DNA from: JALYOK01 sp963840785
Lineage (GTDB): Bacteria; Pseudomonadota; Gammaproteobacteria; Burkholderiales; JALYOK01
Assembly: GCA_963840785.1 (NCBI GenBank)
Contig: CAWJAF010000007.1
Span: forward strand, 186,001 to 250,000
Length of the DNA: 64,000 bases
Reading direction: 5' to 3'
The notes under the pieces are model-generated. The model was not told where the DNA came from. It made no database searches and worked only from the letters and a program-made list of their open reading frames with translations. Of the stretch, positions 27,375 to 36,456 are shown one piece after another. Both the position numbers and the translations under genes were made by a program. Numbering within the stretch: position 1 is the stretch's first letter; each line of letters opens with the position of its first letter.

Positions 27375-28139
27375 CTAGAACCGCGAAAAATCCGGTTTGC
27401 GCTTCTCGACGAACGCAGAAAAGGCTTCTTTCGCGGGCGGCTCTTGCAACATTCGCGCAAAGCTCACGCCCTCCTCGGTCATTTGTTGCGCGACGTTCGA
27501 AGCGTGACCCCTTTTCATCAGCCGCTTAATTTCCAGCAACGAACTCATCGGCTTCGATGCGAGTTTGCGCGCTTGCGTTTGTGCCAACTCATTCGCTTCG
27601 GCGGGCGGCACCACGCGATTGACTAAACCCATTGCCAGCGCCGCGTCGGCTTTGAATGGCTCGCCAAGCAGCAAGATTTCCGCGGCACGATGGTAGCCGA
27701 ACATTTGTGGCGCGAGCAGGCTGGATGCGGCTTCCGGGCATAGCCCCAGATTGGCGAAGGGTAACGAAAACGCCGCGTTGTCGCCGGCGTAAACCAAGTC
27801 GCAATGCAGTAACAACGTCGTGCCCACGCCGACGGCAACGCCACAAACAGCGGCGACCAGCGGCTTCGGAAATGTCGAAATCGTTTTCAGAAAACGGTAA
27901 ACCGGCGAATCTTCTGCCGTCGGGGGATGATTGAGAAAATCACCGATGTCGTTCCCGGCACAGAAAAAAGTTTCTTGGCCATGAAACACGACGACACGAA
28001 CAGCCGCATCGTCCGCTGCGGATTTCAGCGCGTCGGCCATCGCCGTGTACATCGCGCCGGTGATTGCGTTTTTCTTATCCAGGCGATTTAATGTGATGGT
28101 CATCACACCCGCATCGATTTGTGTTAGCACGTCACTCAT
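27375..28139 (-). CDS. Enoyl-CoA hydratase/isomerase family protein
   Basis: The 254-aa product is a crotonase-fold protein: MTITLNRLDKKNAITGAMY, the first oxyanion-hole segment FFCAGNDIGDFL and the second VCGVAVGVGTTLLLHCDLVYA. The position usually holding one catalytic Glu is at LPFANLGLCPEAASS, where Glu is present. It may act in fatty-acid or branched CoA metabolism; sequence does not decide hydratase versus isomerase. First gene of a three-gene leftward group with the Spx-like and hydratase genes. Confidence 0.88.
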   Translation of the reverse strand: MSDVLTQIDAGVMTITLNRLDKKNAITGAMYTAMADALKSAADDAAVRVVVFHGQETFFCAGNDIGDFLNHPPTAEDSPVYRFLKTISTFPKPLVAAVCGVAVGVGTTLLLHCDLVYAGDNAAFSLPFANLGLCPEAASSLLAPQMFGYHRAAEILLLGEPFKADAALAMGLVNRVVPPAEANELAQTQARKLASKPMSSLLEIKRLMKRGHASNVAQQMTEEGVSFARMLQEPPAKEAFSAFVEKRKPDFSRF

Positions 28140-28202
28140 TTTTCACTCCCAACAATTTGATTAAACACATTGCAACACACTCAGTGGGCATTAGCCAAGC
28201 AT

Positions 28203-28235
28203 CGCCAGGCGCCGCATGGATATTGAATCCTGGCG
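28203..28235 (+). repeat. Hairpin-family element, copy with CGCCAGG/CCTGGCG stem
   Basis: CGCCAGG (28203-28209) pairs exactly with CCTGGCG (28229-28235) around a loop with GCATGGATATTG. The rest of the 28140-28441 gap has a GC-rich flank (CTTGCCTCCTGGCTCG) and at 28335-28353 a REP half-site; no gene is seen. Confidence 0.8.
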
Positions 28236-28441
28236 GTGCCATGCTGGAACGCCGCATCCTACTTGCCTCCTGGCTCGATGGGCAAAACTTGCACAGTAAA
28301 TTTAATCTCGATAGATTGCGAATAAGATCGTCCCCGCCTTCGCAGGAATGACAAACTAGGGCTCAAATGCCGCCATGTATGTTGTGGGCGTGACGAGTGA
28401 CTTGCAATTGACTTCCAAACGCATTCAAGAGGAAAACATCA

Positions 28442-29487
28442 ATGAGTACCACTAACATCACCGCCGATTCCCAAACCGAAAAAATCTTCGCGTGGCGGCG
28501 CGGTTTTAACGCAATGCATTTGATCGATGTTGGTGTAGAGATTGGTTTGTTCAAGGCGCTGGCCGCTGCGCCGGAAGGCTTGACGGCTCCCGCCCTGGCG
28601 CAGCAATTGCAATTGAATGCGCACTTCGTCAACGTTTGGTGTACCACAGCTTATAGCTTCGAGTTGCTGGAAGCGGATGAAGCGACGCGTCAATTTAAAC
28701 TCGCGCCGTTCATCGACAAAATTCTCGCCTCGCCGGGACACCCGCGTTATCTAGGCGGCTATGTGAAACTCGGCACCGAATTCGCGACAGAGGATTTTCG
28801 TCGCTGCGTCGAATCATTTAAGACCGGTAAAACTATTCCCTTCCAAGGCCGTGGTGAAAAATTCGCCAATACCATCGCAGACGGCACGATGGGTTTGCAA
28901 GTCATGTCCGCGAGAAAGATTTTGCCGGAGTTACCGGGACTCGGCGACAAACTCGCTAACGGTGGCGCGATCCTCGAGATCGGCTGCGGCGCAGGAAATC
29001 ATTTGCTGCAACTGGCGAATGCGTTTCCCAATGCACGCATTGCCGGAGTCGATATCGATGCCGATAGTTTAAGGGTCGCCCGCGCGAAACTTGCGAAGGA
29101 CGGTATGGGAAATCGCGTGTCGGTATTTGAAGGCGATATCAGTCTTGCGACCCAGCCGGTAAATTCGACGCCGTGGTCATGATCGAAGTGCTGCACGAAA
29201 TTGCCCCAGCCATTCGCATGCCGATTATCAATGCGTCCGCGGCTGCGTTAGCGCCGGACGGTTATTTCGTCATCATCGACGAAACTTATCCGACGACACT
29301 AACGGAAATGCGCCAAAAAGAATTTCTCTTCCCGGTGCAAACTGGATTTGAAGAATTGATGTGGGGCAATGTTATCCCAACCCGTGAAGAGCAAGAAAGT
29401 CTGCTGCGCCAATCGGGATTCAGCGGCACGATCAACCGCTCGATTATCGGCGAAGGGTTTACGTTGTTGACCACACAAAAACCCTAA
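28442..29487 (+). CDS. SAM-dependent methyltransferase (one frameshift)
   Basis: The product (about 348 aa) has an N-terminal winged-helix-like dimerisation region (MHLIDVGVEIGLFKALAAAPEGLTAPALAQQL) and a class I methyltransferase domain with motif I ILEIGCGAGNHLLQLANAF and acidic motif II AGVDIDAD. Near 29160 one base is missing: ...QPVNST should continue as KFDAVVMIEVLHEI, the motif IV region. The layout resembles O-methyltransferases and Rv2258c-like proteins; the substrate is unknown. Monocistronic between repeats on both sides. Confidence 0.8.
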
Positions 29488-29554
29488 GCCAGGCGTCGCG
29501 CCCTGCCGGCGTAGCCCTAGGCTAGCCACTGGCCTAGGGCCATTGCATTCCTGG

Positions 29555-29588
29555 AGAGCCCGTATCAATGAGGGCTCTGGCGCGCCTT
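29555..29588 (+). terminator. Terminator-like hairpin, also a member of the hairpin family
   Basis: AGAGCCC (29555-29561) pairs with GGGCTCT (29572-29578) and a seven-T run follows after GGCGCGCC. On the minus strand the loop reads CTCATTGATACGGG, close to the conserved core of the dispersed hairpins. It may end the methyltransferase transcript. A second palindrome, CCTAGGC/GGCCTAGG, lies at 29515-29538. Confidence 0.7.
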
Positions 29589-29739
29589 TTTTTAGAGGCA
29601 ATTCAGCAAAAAGCTCAAATAATCAACGCGCTGCCCGCGCGTACGTCAAAGCGCCAATAGACGTCTCCTGCTTCGCCCGTTAAAAAGTTGGCTCCGGACC
29701 CATTCCGTCCGGCCCAATCAGACGAACAAGGAGGTTACG

Positions 29740-30579
29740 ATGGCAAGAAAATTTCGAGTATTTTTTTGTGGGGCAATTGCGTTATTGCTTTTGGCAGGGC
29801 AAATTCAAGCGGCGCCGTTTTTACCGAATTTTGACCTCGCGATATTCCAACCCAGCGCGGCGATCGATAACACCTACTTTCCGCTGACGGATAACAAGCA
29901 GCGCGTGTTTCAGGGCGAAGTCGAGTCGGATGGCGTGGTGACGAATGAACGATTCGAATTCACCACGCTCGGAATCGGGCCGACCATCCTGGGTGTGCAA
30001 ACCACGACGCGACGCGACCGCGCCTTTATCGATAACGTACTGGTCGAAGAAACCTTCGATTTTTACGCCCAGGACACTGTTGGGAATGTTTGGTACTTCG
30101 GCGAAGACGTCACTAATTATCGTTATGACGACGCCGGTAATCTCATCGGCACCGACAGCGCAAGTGCGTGGCGCGCCGGTGTGAATGGTGCGCTGCCGGG
30201 CTTTATCATGCCCGCCGATCTGACGCTTAGTTTCAATTACTTCCAGGAGTCGGCGCCGGCCGACGAGGCCTTGGATGAAGGGACGACGTTCAGCATCGAA
30301 AAATTCATTTCCATTGGTTTCGGCGACTACAGTAACGTCCTGAAGGTTCTGGAAACCTCGACGCTTAATTCCCGATCTGCGCGAGTTCAAATACTACGCG
30401 CCGGGGCAGGGACTGATTTTGGTGGAAGAAGGTTGAGTGCTGATCTCACTAATCCGGCGGGACGTTTAGAGTTGGTTAGCGAGGTTCCATTGCCGGCTAC
30501 GTTGACGTTGATGGTTATCGGCTTGGCGGGGCTGTTGCGCTCGCGACCACGAGAAATTTATCTGGGATTCCCTCGATAG
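29740..30579 (+). CDS. PEP-CTERM-like exported protein (two compensating indels)
   Basis: The 279-aa product has an N-terminal signal peptide (VFFCGAIALLLLAGQIQAA) and a C-terminal sorting tail VPLPATLTLMVIGLAGLLRSRPR: a Pro-rich motif, hydrophobic helix and Arg cluster, as in PEP-CTERM proteins of the PLP variant. Such proteins are processed by exosortase and associated with extracellular matrix. Between about 30370 and 30435 the frame is shifted; the other frame gives DLREFKYYAPGQGLILVEEG, a segment common in these proteins, so one insertion and one deletion offset each other. GGAGG precedes the ATG at 29740. No exosortase gene lies in the window. Confidence 0.8.
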   Translation: MARKFRVFFCGAIALLLLAGQIQAAPFLPNFDLAIFQPSAAIDNTYFPLTDNKQRVFQGEVESDGVVTNERFEFTTLGIGPTILGVQTTTRRDRAFIDNVLVEETFDFYAQDTVGNVWYFGEDVTNYRYDDAGNLIGTDSASAWRAGVNGALPGFIMPADLTLSFNYFQESAPADEALDEGTTFSIEKFISIGFGDYSNVLKVLETSTLNSRSARVQILRAGAGTDFGGRRLSADLTNPAGRLELVSEVPLPATLTLMVIGLAGLLRSRPREIYLGFPR

Positions 30580-30659
30580 ATCGAGGCGCGCCGCGCAAGC
30601 TTTAAGTAGTAGTAAACTAAGCGGTAACGAAATCTAAAGCTTGGGGGAGCGTAAATGCG

Positions 30660-31196
30660 ATGAGCGAATTGATGGATTCCCGCAGTCGTGCGTGGGCGAT
30701 CGCTGCGGTCATCGTCGGCGTCGCGCTGTTTGCCGGCCTCGAGTTAATCGAAGAGCCGGATCTGACGCCCGCGCAACTGCTGCTTGAGTTGCTGTCGATC
30801 ACGCCGGTGGTGATGACCAGCGTCGGCGTCGCTATGCTGTTTCGCGTTACCAAACGCCAGCGCGACGATCACCTGCAAGTGTTGCACGATCTGGAAATCG
30901 CGCGCGTGCAAGGGCAACGCTGGCGCAGCGAATCGCGCTCCTTGCTGAATGGCTTGGGTACGGCGATTAACGAGCAATTCTCGCGTTGGAATCTCACCGA
31001 CGCCGAACGCGAAGTCGCGCTGCTCCTACTTAAAGGCTTGAGCACTAAGGAGATCGCTGCAGTTCGGGCGGGCAGCGAGCGCACGGTGCGCGAGCACGCG
31101 CGCTCGATTTATTCCAAGGCCGGGCTGACCGGCCGCTCGGCGTTATCGGCATTCTTTTTGGAGGATCTGCTTGCCCCGATCGAAGGATTGGAATAG
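30660..31196 (+). CDS. Membrane-anchored LuxR-type transcription factor
   Basis: The 178-aa product has two N-terminal transmembrane segments (WAIAAVIVGVALFAGLELI and LELLSITPVVMTSVGVAMLF), a short linker and a LuxR-type helix-turn-helix (LTDAEREVALLLLKGLSTKEIAAVR) near residues 115-175. It lacks a receiver or ligand domain, so it may sense something through its membrane part or a partner. It lies between a PEP-CTERM protein and an AlgE-like porin, both envelope proteins, which it might control. The start could also be a little upstream. Confidence 0.78.
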   Translation: MSELMDSRSRAWAIAAVIVGVALFAGLELIEEPDLTPAQLLLELLSITPVVMTSVGVAMLFRVTKRQRDDHLQVLHDLEIARVQGQRWRSESRSLLNGLGTAINEQFSRWNLTDAEREVALLLLKGLSTKEIAAVRAGSERTVREHARSIYSKAGLTGRSALSAFFLEDLLAPIEGLE

Positions 31197-31208
31197 CCGA
31201 ATACTAAA

Positions 31209-32706
31209 ATGAAGAACAAATCTATCGGCATGTTTGTGCGCGGCTTAAGTTGTCGTGCTTCTGGCCTGGGTCCAGGCATTCTGCCTCAGCGCGTTAACGC
31301 GTTTGCTGCTGACAATCAAGCCGAAGAATCGGACGACGAGTTACGCCAACAACTGACCGAGCGGGTCGATAAGCGCCGTCCGCTTCAGCCCACGACCATT
31401 CGAAATTCGCGGCCGGCCACTGACGCTATCCGGCAATTACGAAATTGATCTGGATAACTTGCGACCGGCGAACAGCCGAGCGGAACTCGGCCGCCGCGAC
31501 CGTCTGCTGCTCGATCATGGCATCGAAGGCGAAGGCGTTTTACCGCTTCAGCTCGCAATTGTCGCTGTTCGCGCAATTGCATTTTGAACTCTAAGAGAAA
31601 GATTTGCATCGTGGCCAATTGAGCGGATCGCCGATCACTATCGTGGAGCGCGGCGAGATGTGGCTCTTATGATAAAAATATCGGCGGTTCAAACTTCAGT
31701 CTCGATATCGGAAGGCTTCAATTCGAAGACGATCGGCGCTGGTGGTGGGATGCGAATCTCGACGCGTTGCGCGTCTCCCATGAAACCGATAACGTCGAGA
31801 TCTCACTGGCACTCGCGCAAGAAATCGCCAGCGATCGATCGGATCGCAGCGACATTGCACCCGAACAACAGCGCGTTCGCCGCTTAATCGGCGAGGCGAC
31901 ATGGGACTGGCGCCGGCACCACACGTTGCAATTTTTGCTGCTCCACCAAAATGATGGTTCGTCGCGCGAGGCCGTGGGCCATCGGCTCGACAACCAATAC
32001 CGCGACGAATCGGACGCGAGGCTGACATGGTTCGGCGCGCGCGCAAGCGGCGCGTTTGATCTCGCCGAGCGCAGCGTTATCGGCTATTGGCTCGACACCG
32101 CCTGGGTGCGCGGCAAAGAACGACGCACGGAATTTGACGCAATCGATGCGGTCCGAAGCATAGTCACGAACGTCACGCAGCAAAGCGTCCGTGGCTGGGG
32201 TTTCGACAGCGGCATCAGTTGGCTCATTCCCGCGCGCTACGAAACCCGGCTCTATGCCGGCTATGCTTATGGCTCCGGCGATCCGAATTCAGACGACGAC
32301 AGCGATCGCGCATTCCGTCAAACCGGGTTGGCAACTAACGAGGCCGGCTTTGGCGGTGCGCAGCGCTTTCCCCACTATGGCATCAGCCTGAATCCGGAAC
32401 TGTCGAACTTAAAAATCGTTACCATTGGCGCCGGCTTTGAATATCCTGAAATCCAGTTCCATCGATTTGGTTTATCACCGCTATCGGCTCGCAAACCCAG
32501 CGGAATCACTGCGCAGCGCCCGAGTCGACGGTATGCTGGTCGGAAAAAATGTCGGTAGCGGCATTGATCTTGTGCTCGCGCTTGAAGAATGGGAACGGCT
32601 GGAATTCGAACTTAGCGTCTCAGCGTTTCGCGCCGGAAGTGGCTTCGGCGAAAACGCAGGGAAGCGCAGTTATTTCGGCTTCGCCGGCATGCGCATCGCT
32701 TTCTAA
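31209..32706 (+). CDS. AlgE-family outer-membrane porin (at least five frameshifts)
   Basis: Pieced together, the product has a signal peptide (VVVLLAWVQAFCLSA in one frame), an early segment LRPANSRAELGRRDRL, and a beta-barrel with the alginate-export-type block RGWGFDSGISWLIPARYETRLYAGYAYGSGDPN. The last frame ends GKRSYFGFAGMRIAF, with the terminal Phe of outer-membrane proteins. AlgE-like barrels export polysaccharides; some have other or unknown solutes. The frame breaks near 31260, 31400, 31510, 31640 and 32440. All parts occur in order over about 490 codons, which argues for sequence error. It follows the LuxR gene by 12 bases. Confidence 0.72.
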
Positions 32707-32837
32707 AAGGCATGAGCCAGACGCCGCTCCCTGCTTGCTTCGTGGCAGGGCATGCCCTGCGAGCTAGCACAGGAGCGCGCCTCGGGCCACGTGTATGGTA
32801 GCTCGGCGATTGGAATGCGGTTATTCGAAGATAATTC
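32707..32837. repeat. GC-rich intergenic element between convergent genes
   Basis: It holds CCGCTCCCTGCTTGCTTCGTGG, matching the flank at 8658, and a short palindrome GGCAGGGCATGCCCTGC near 32744-32760. No gene. It sits between two convergent genes and may serve as a bidirectional stop. Confidence 0.5.
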
Positions 32838-34345
32838 CTACAGTACCGGCTTTAACGGCAACAACTGCCACAGCCGAACTCGCCCGCGTTTCGTGAGTGG
32901 CACATATTTGTCTGGCTCTTCGCTTGCGTGCCAGCTATTTTCCGGCAGCATGTCTTCTTCGATTGCCATTTGCACGCGGTTGGCGAATGTTGGGATCGCG
33001 CACGATCACGCCAACTTCAGTGTTGAGATTTTCCGAACGCGGATCGAGGTTGTAAGTGCCGATGTAGGTCGTTTCGCCATCGATCACCATAGACTTCGCA
33101 TGCAATGCGAAAATCGGCGGCTTCGTCGGGCCGCCGAAGCGCGCCGTCAAGTCGTTGTCGATTCTCCGGGTCGGGTTTGAATTCGTAAATCTCGATGCCC
33201 ATTTTCAACAATGATCGGCGCTGATTACGGTAGCCGGAAAACGCTTGGAGGTTATCGGTTGATGCGAGCGAATTGGTGTTGATGCGAACCCGAACGCCGC
33301 GCGCGATGGCTTGTTTGAACAATGCCCGCGCTTTGCTCGACATGACCAGATACGGCGATTGAATCAGGATGTATTCTTTCGCGCTCGGCGACAAGTTTCG
33401 CCAGTTCCGCAGTGGTGCGCCCACCACCGCCTAGACTGAAAGTGCTTTTGTTTTTCCCAGGCATGTCATGGATAAATTGGGCATCGCCCCAGGACATTTC
33501 TGCGTTCACGCGAGCGAAAGATTTCGGCGTCGCCGCAATCGCGGCGCGAACCTCCGGCGCGAAATTGTCCGGCACGCGCGCGTAATCGTGCAACTCGCGA
33601 TAAACACGCTGAATTTCTTCGTCCGACACGGCGACATTTTTTTGCATGAGGCCAAAACCGTCATACAAGGTTTCCACCGGCGCCGCGAGGGGACTGTTCC
33701 AAAACGATTCGAAATTCTCACTCATCGTTTTCACCGCTTCGCCTAGCAATAGCGCGTCGCGATCGCGAAAATTGTAATCGGCGTCGTAGCTGAAATATTC
33801 ATCCGCCATATTGCGACCGCCGGTAATACCGACAATGCCGTCGATGATGAAGTCTTGTCGTGCATGCGTTGGTTCACCCCGCGAAAATTGGTCACGACGT
33901 TGTAAATGCGCTTGTGCAGCGGTGTGCCGACTCGGTGCTTTGGATTGTAGATACGAATATCGACATTCGGATGCTTGGCTAGCGCAAGCAAGGTTTTGTC
34001 CGGTGCATCGATTAACAAATCATCGACGATGACACGGACTATTACGCCGCGCTCGGCCGCGCGCAGCAAAGCTTCGCTGGCGAGAATGCCGACGTTATCC
34101 GTGCTCCAAATGAAATACTGCACCTCGATCGAGCGCTCGGCATTATCGACCAGCCAGGCGCGCGCCAGCAAAGCTTCTTCGCCGGTATCGAGTACGAATG
34201 CGCCGGTTTGACCGGGGTGCGTCGCGATTTCGTTGCGAATGACATCGAACGACGATTCCGCTGCGACTGGAAACGCCGATGACAGGCAGACAAGCACAAG
34301 TACGATAGTGCTTGCTGCCGATCGAATCAACCTTTGCCAATTCAT
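32838..34345 (-). CDS. Phospholipase D/cardiolipin synthase family protein (several frameshifts)
   Basis: The product (about 500 aa) begins MNWQRLIRSAASTIVLVLVCL, a signal peptide or anchor, and carries two HKD motifs: HDKT... near 33845 and HAKSMVIDGETTYIGTYNLDPRS near 33090, the paired active site of phospholipase D enzymes. The layout is that of ClsC/YmdC-like cardiolipin synthases. The frame breaks near 33845, 33410, 33160 and 33000; with these repaired it reads to LWQLLPLKPVL and the TAG at 32838-32840. Substrate (phospholipid transfer or hydrolysis) cannot be told from sequence alone. Confidence 0.8.
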
Positions 34346-34369
34346 CGCGAGAGTTCGACCGGAACGCTG

Positions 34370-34984
34370 CTACGCTACTGCCATGCCTTTTACTATCGCG
34401 GGACGCGCCGCCATCATCGCGCCCCAGCGAGCGAAATTCGGTAATCCACCGGCGCGCTCGGCTAGACCTTTGCGCGCCGCATAAATCGGATACAGCGCAA
34501 GATCGGCAATCGACAATTCATCCGCGAGAAAATCGCGGCCATTCAAGCGCGCATCGATATCGCCGAAAAAGCGTAGCAAGCGAGTTTCAAAAAACGCAAC
34601 ATTGGCGGGCGATTTATCCGGCACCATACCGTTGCTCAAAAATATAGCGCTACTGGCGCCGGCGCAATCAGCGCACGCTTGCATCAGCCACTGCCGCGCA
34701 ATGGCGCGCCGGGCCGGGTCGGCCGGCAGCAACTTGCCAGATTTTTCCGCGAGGTACATCTCGATCGCGCCCGACTGCGCGAGCGAAAACGGTTTACCGC
34801 CGGGGCCTTCCTGATCGACGATTGCAGGGATCATCCCAGCGGGATTGATCGCGAGATACTCCGGTTTTTTCTGATCGCCATTGCCCAGATTCAGTTTGTG
34901 CGCGGTGTACGCTAAGCCGAGTTCTTCAAGCGTGATGGCAACGCGTTGGCCGTTGGATGTTGATGCGGTGTAGAAATCGATCAT
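34370..34984 (-). CDS. Glutathione S-transferase family protein (YfcG/Ure2p-like)
   Basis: The 204-aa product has the thioredoxin-fold N-terminal domain (MIDFYTASTSNGQRVAITLEELGL) with the SNGQ start of the Nu-class and a cis-Pro in GMIPAIVD, then an all-helical C-terminal domain. The residue SGAIEMYLAEK is the glutathione-binding block. Nu-class enzymes have disulfide reductase activity. Single gene, 25 bases from the phospholipase D start, so the two may be co-transcribed. Confidence 0.87.
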   Translation of the reverse strand: MIDFYTASTSNGQRVAITLEELGLAYTAHKLNLGNGDQKKPEYLAINPAGMIPAIVDQEGPGGKPFSLAQSGAIEMYLAEKSGKLLPADPARRAIARQWLMQACADCAGASSAIFLSNGMVPDKSPANVAFFETRLLRFFGDIDARLNGRDFLADELSIADLALYPIYAARKGLAERAGGLPNFARWGAMMAARPAIVKGMAVA

Positions 34985-35040
34985 GGTGGGTTCCTCTTTA
35001 TGAAGTTACTATCATACGTTAGTTGTTGCGTTAGATGAAT

Positions 35041-35074
35041 GCCTGAAGAGGCTCATGGATACTGGCTTGCAGGC
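35041..35074 (+). repeat. Hairpin-family element, copy with GCCTG/CAGGC stem
   Basis: GCCTG (35041-35045) pairs with CAGGC (35070-35074) around a loop containing CTCATGGATACTGGCT. It lies between the GST gene and the toxin gene, near their facing ends. Confidence 0.78.
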
Positions 35075-35112
35075 CATTTAATAGCAAAGCAACAACCGCT
35101 TTGCTGATTATT

Positions 35113-35373
35113 TCAACTAGTCAGTTTGTCATAATCCGCGTGGCTTCCAATCCAAAACCATTGAACGCCTTGATCAACAGGAACACCTAGCGCACGATAA
35201 CCGAGGCTGATTCGAACACTCCGGAAGGCGCCGTTCTTGATGGGCTTAAAGTGCAACGATGGGTGCGAAGGATTCTGCTTTAGTTGCGAATAGCTATCGC
35301 GAGCAAGTTGCTGAACATTGATGGGCAGTGATTCAAAGTGTTGCCAGAATTTCGATGATGCGAAATGCCTCAA
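35113..35373 (-). CDS. RelE/ParE-superfamily-like toxin
   Basis: The 86-aa product has the helical N-terminus (FWQHFESLPINVQQLARDSY) and the beta-sheet pattern FRSVRISLGYRALGV...WFWIGSHADYDKL, in which the conserved GxHxxY-like end matches ParE/RelE-fold toxins. Downstream of, and overlapping by four bases, a small antitoxin-like gene, the classic order. Whether it acts as an RNase or on gyrase cannot be told. Confidence 0.75.
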   Translation of the reverse strand: MRHFASSKFWQHFESLPINVQQLARDSYSQLKQNPSHPSLHFKPIKNGAFRSVRISLGYRALGVPVDQGVQWFWIGSHADYDKLTS

Positions 35374-35570
35374 AGTTCACGGGCTTTGCCGTTGTCGTAT
35401 TCCGCGCGGGCTTCGGACGCGAGTGCATCCAGCTTACCCGCTGCGGCATCGGCTTCGATCTGCGCATCCCATGCCGCTTCATCAAATTGAGCAAACCACC
35501 GACGAAATTTCGCGAGTTCCTCGCTCGGTAATTCCTTAATCGCTTTTTCGATTGCTTTGGCGTTGTGCAT
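35370..35570 (-). CDS. Small acidic antitoxin-like protein
   Basis: The product (66 aa from the ATG at 35570, or 70 from the ATG at 35582) has an N-terminal helical segment MHNAKAIEKAIKELPSEELAKFRRWFAQFD and an acidic, Ala-rich C-terminus. It matches short antitoxins found before RelE/ParE-fold toxins of this subgroup. Its stop overlaps the toxin ATG, so translation is coupled. The start is uncertain between two Mets. Confidence 0.7.
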   Translation of the reverse strand: MHNAKAIEKAIKELPSEELAKFRRWFAQFDEAAWDAQIEADAAAGKLDALASEARAEYDNGKAREL

Positions 35571-35623
35571 CCGATGCTCCATGACTACTTAGTTGGCGAG
35601 ATTATATTTGAGAAACAAAACGA

Positions 35624-36004
35624 TTACAGCATCCCCAATTCCAACTTCGCCGCTTCGGACATATTATCGCGCGACCACGCCGGCTCCCACACCAATTCCA
35701 CTTTCGCATCGTTGACGCCTTCGACGGCTTTCACGGCATTTTCAACGGTACCCGGAAATGTTTGCGCAACCGGGCAACCGGCGGCAGTCAAAGTCATTTG
35801 AATCGCGACGTTGTTATCGTCGTCAATATCGATGGTGTAGATCAAACCGAGGTCGTAGATGTTGACCGGAATTTCCGGATCGAATACTTGCTTCAATGCA
35901 TGCACGACTTTGCCCTCGATGGTGTCGAGCGGTGGCGAAGGCAATCCCTCCGCCTCATGCGGTTTTTCATCATCGTCTTTGTACAACCAATCCATTACGC
36001 CCAT
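35624..36004 (-). CDS. sufT: SufT-like Fe-S assembly protein (DUF59/MIP18 family)
   Basis: The 126-aa product carries the DUF59 domain: LKQVFDPEIPVNIYDLGLIYTIDID, with a conserved Cys in TLTAAGCPVAQTF, and ends KLELGML. SufT assists maturation of Fe-S proteins. It is the last gene of the SUF operon, beginning five bases after the sufU stop. The ATG at 36004 (MGVMDW) is chosen because the longer frame enters sufU. Intact. Confidence 0.9.
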   Translation of the reverse strand: MGVMDWLYKDDDEKPHEAEGLPSPPLDTIEGKVVHALKQVFDPEIPVNIYDLGLIYTIDIDDDNNVAIQMTLTAAGCPVAQTFPGTVENAVKAVEGVNDAKVELVWEPAWSRDNMSEAAKLELGML

Positions 36005-36009
36005 CTCAT

Positions 36010-36456
36010 CTACTCCGTGGAAACTGGGTCTTGCTCGTTTTTCAATGCCGCTTGAAGCGTGTGCCAGGCAAGCGTCGCACATTTCACTCGCGCCGGAAAT
36101 TCGCGTACGCCGCTCAACACTTCTAATTTACCGAGCGCTTCCGTCGGCTCGACATCGTCGGTCGTAACCATCGCGTGAAAATCTTGGAACATCGCGTCCG
36201 CCTCCGCTTCGGTTTTTCCCTTTAGCGTTTCCGTCAGCAACGACGCCGATGCGGTGGAAATCGCGCAGCCTTGGCCTTCAAAACTCACATCCTTGATCAC
36301 GCCATTCTCGACGATTAGATACAGCGTAATGCGATCGCCGCACAGCGGATTAAATCCTTTGGCAAACCGATTCGGCTCAAACAACTTGCCGAAATTTCGC
36401 GGCCGCTTGTTGTGGTCGAAGATGACTTCTTGGTAGAGGTCGGTTAAATCTGACAT
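36010..36456 (-). CDS. sufU: Fe-S assembly scaffold/sulfur relay SufU
   Basis: The 148-aa product has the IscU-like fold with three Cys: LCGD, GCAIS and KCATLAW. In Suf systems this NifU-like protein accepts sulfur from SufS through a zinc-bound Cys. It is next to sufS, with start and stop abutting in one base (36456). The C-terminal Cys is followed by ALKNEQDPVSTE, a normal tail. Intact. Confidence 0.93.
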   Translation of the reverse strand: MSDLTDLYQEVIFDHNKRPRNFGKLFEPNRFAKGFNPLCGDRITLYLIVENGVIKDVSFEGQGCAISTASASLLTETLKGKTEAEADAMFQDFHAMVTTDDVEPTEALGKLEVLSGVREFPARVKCATLAWHTLQAALKNEQDPVSTE

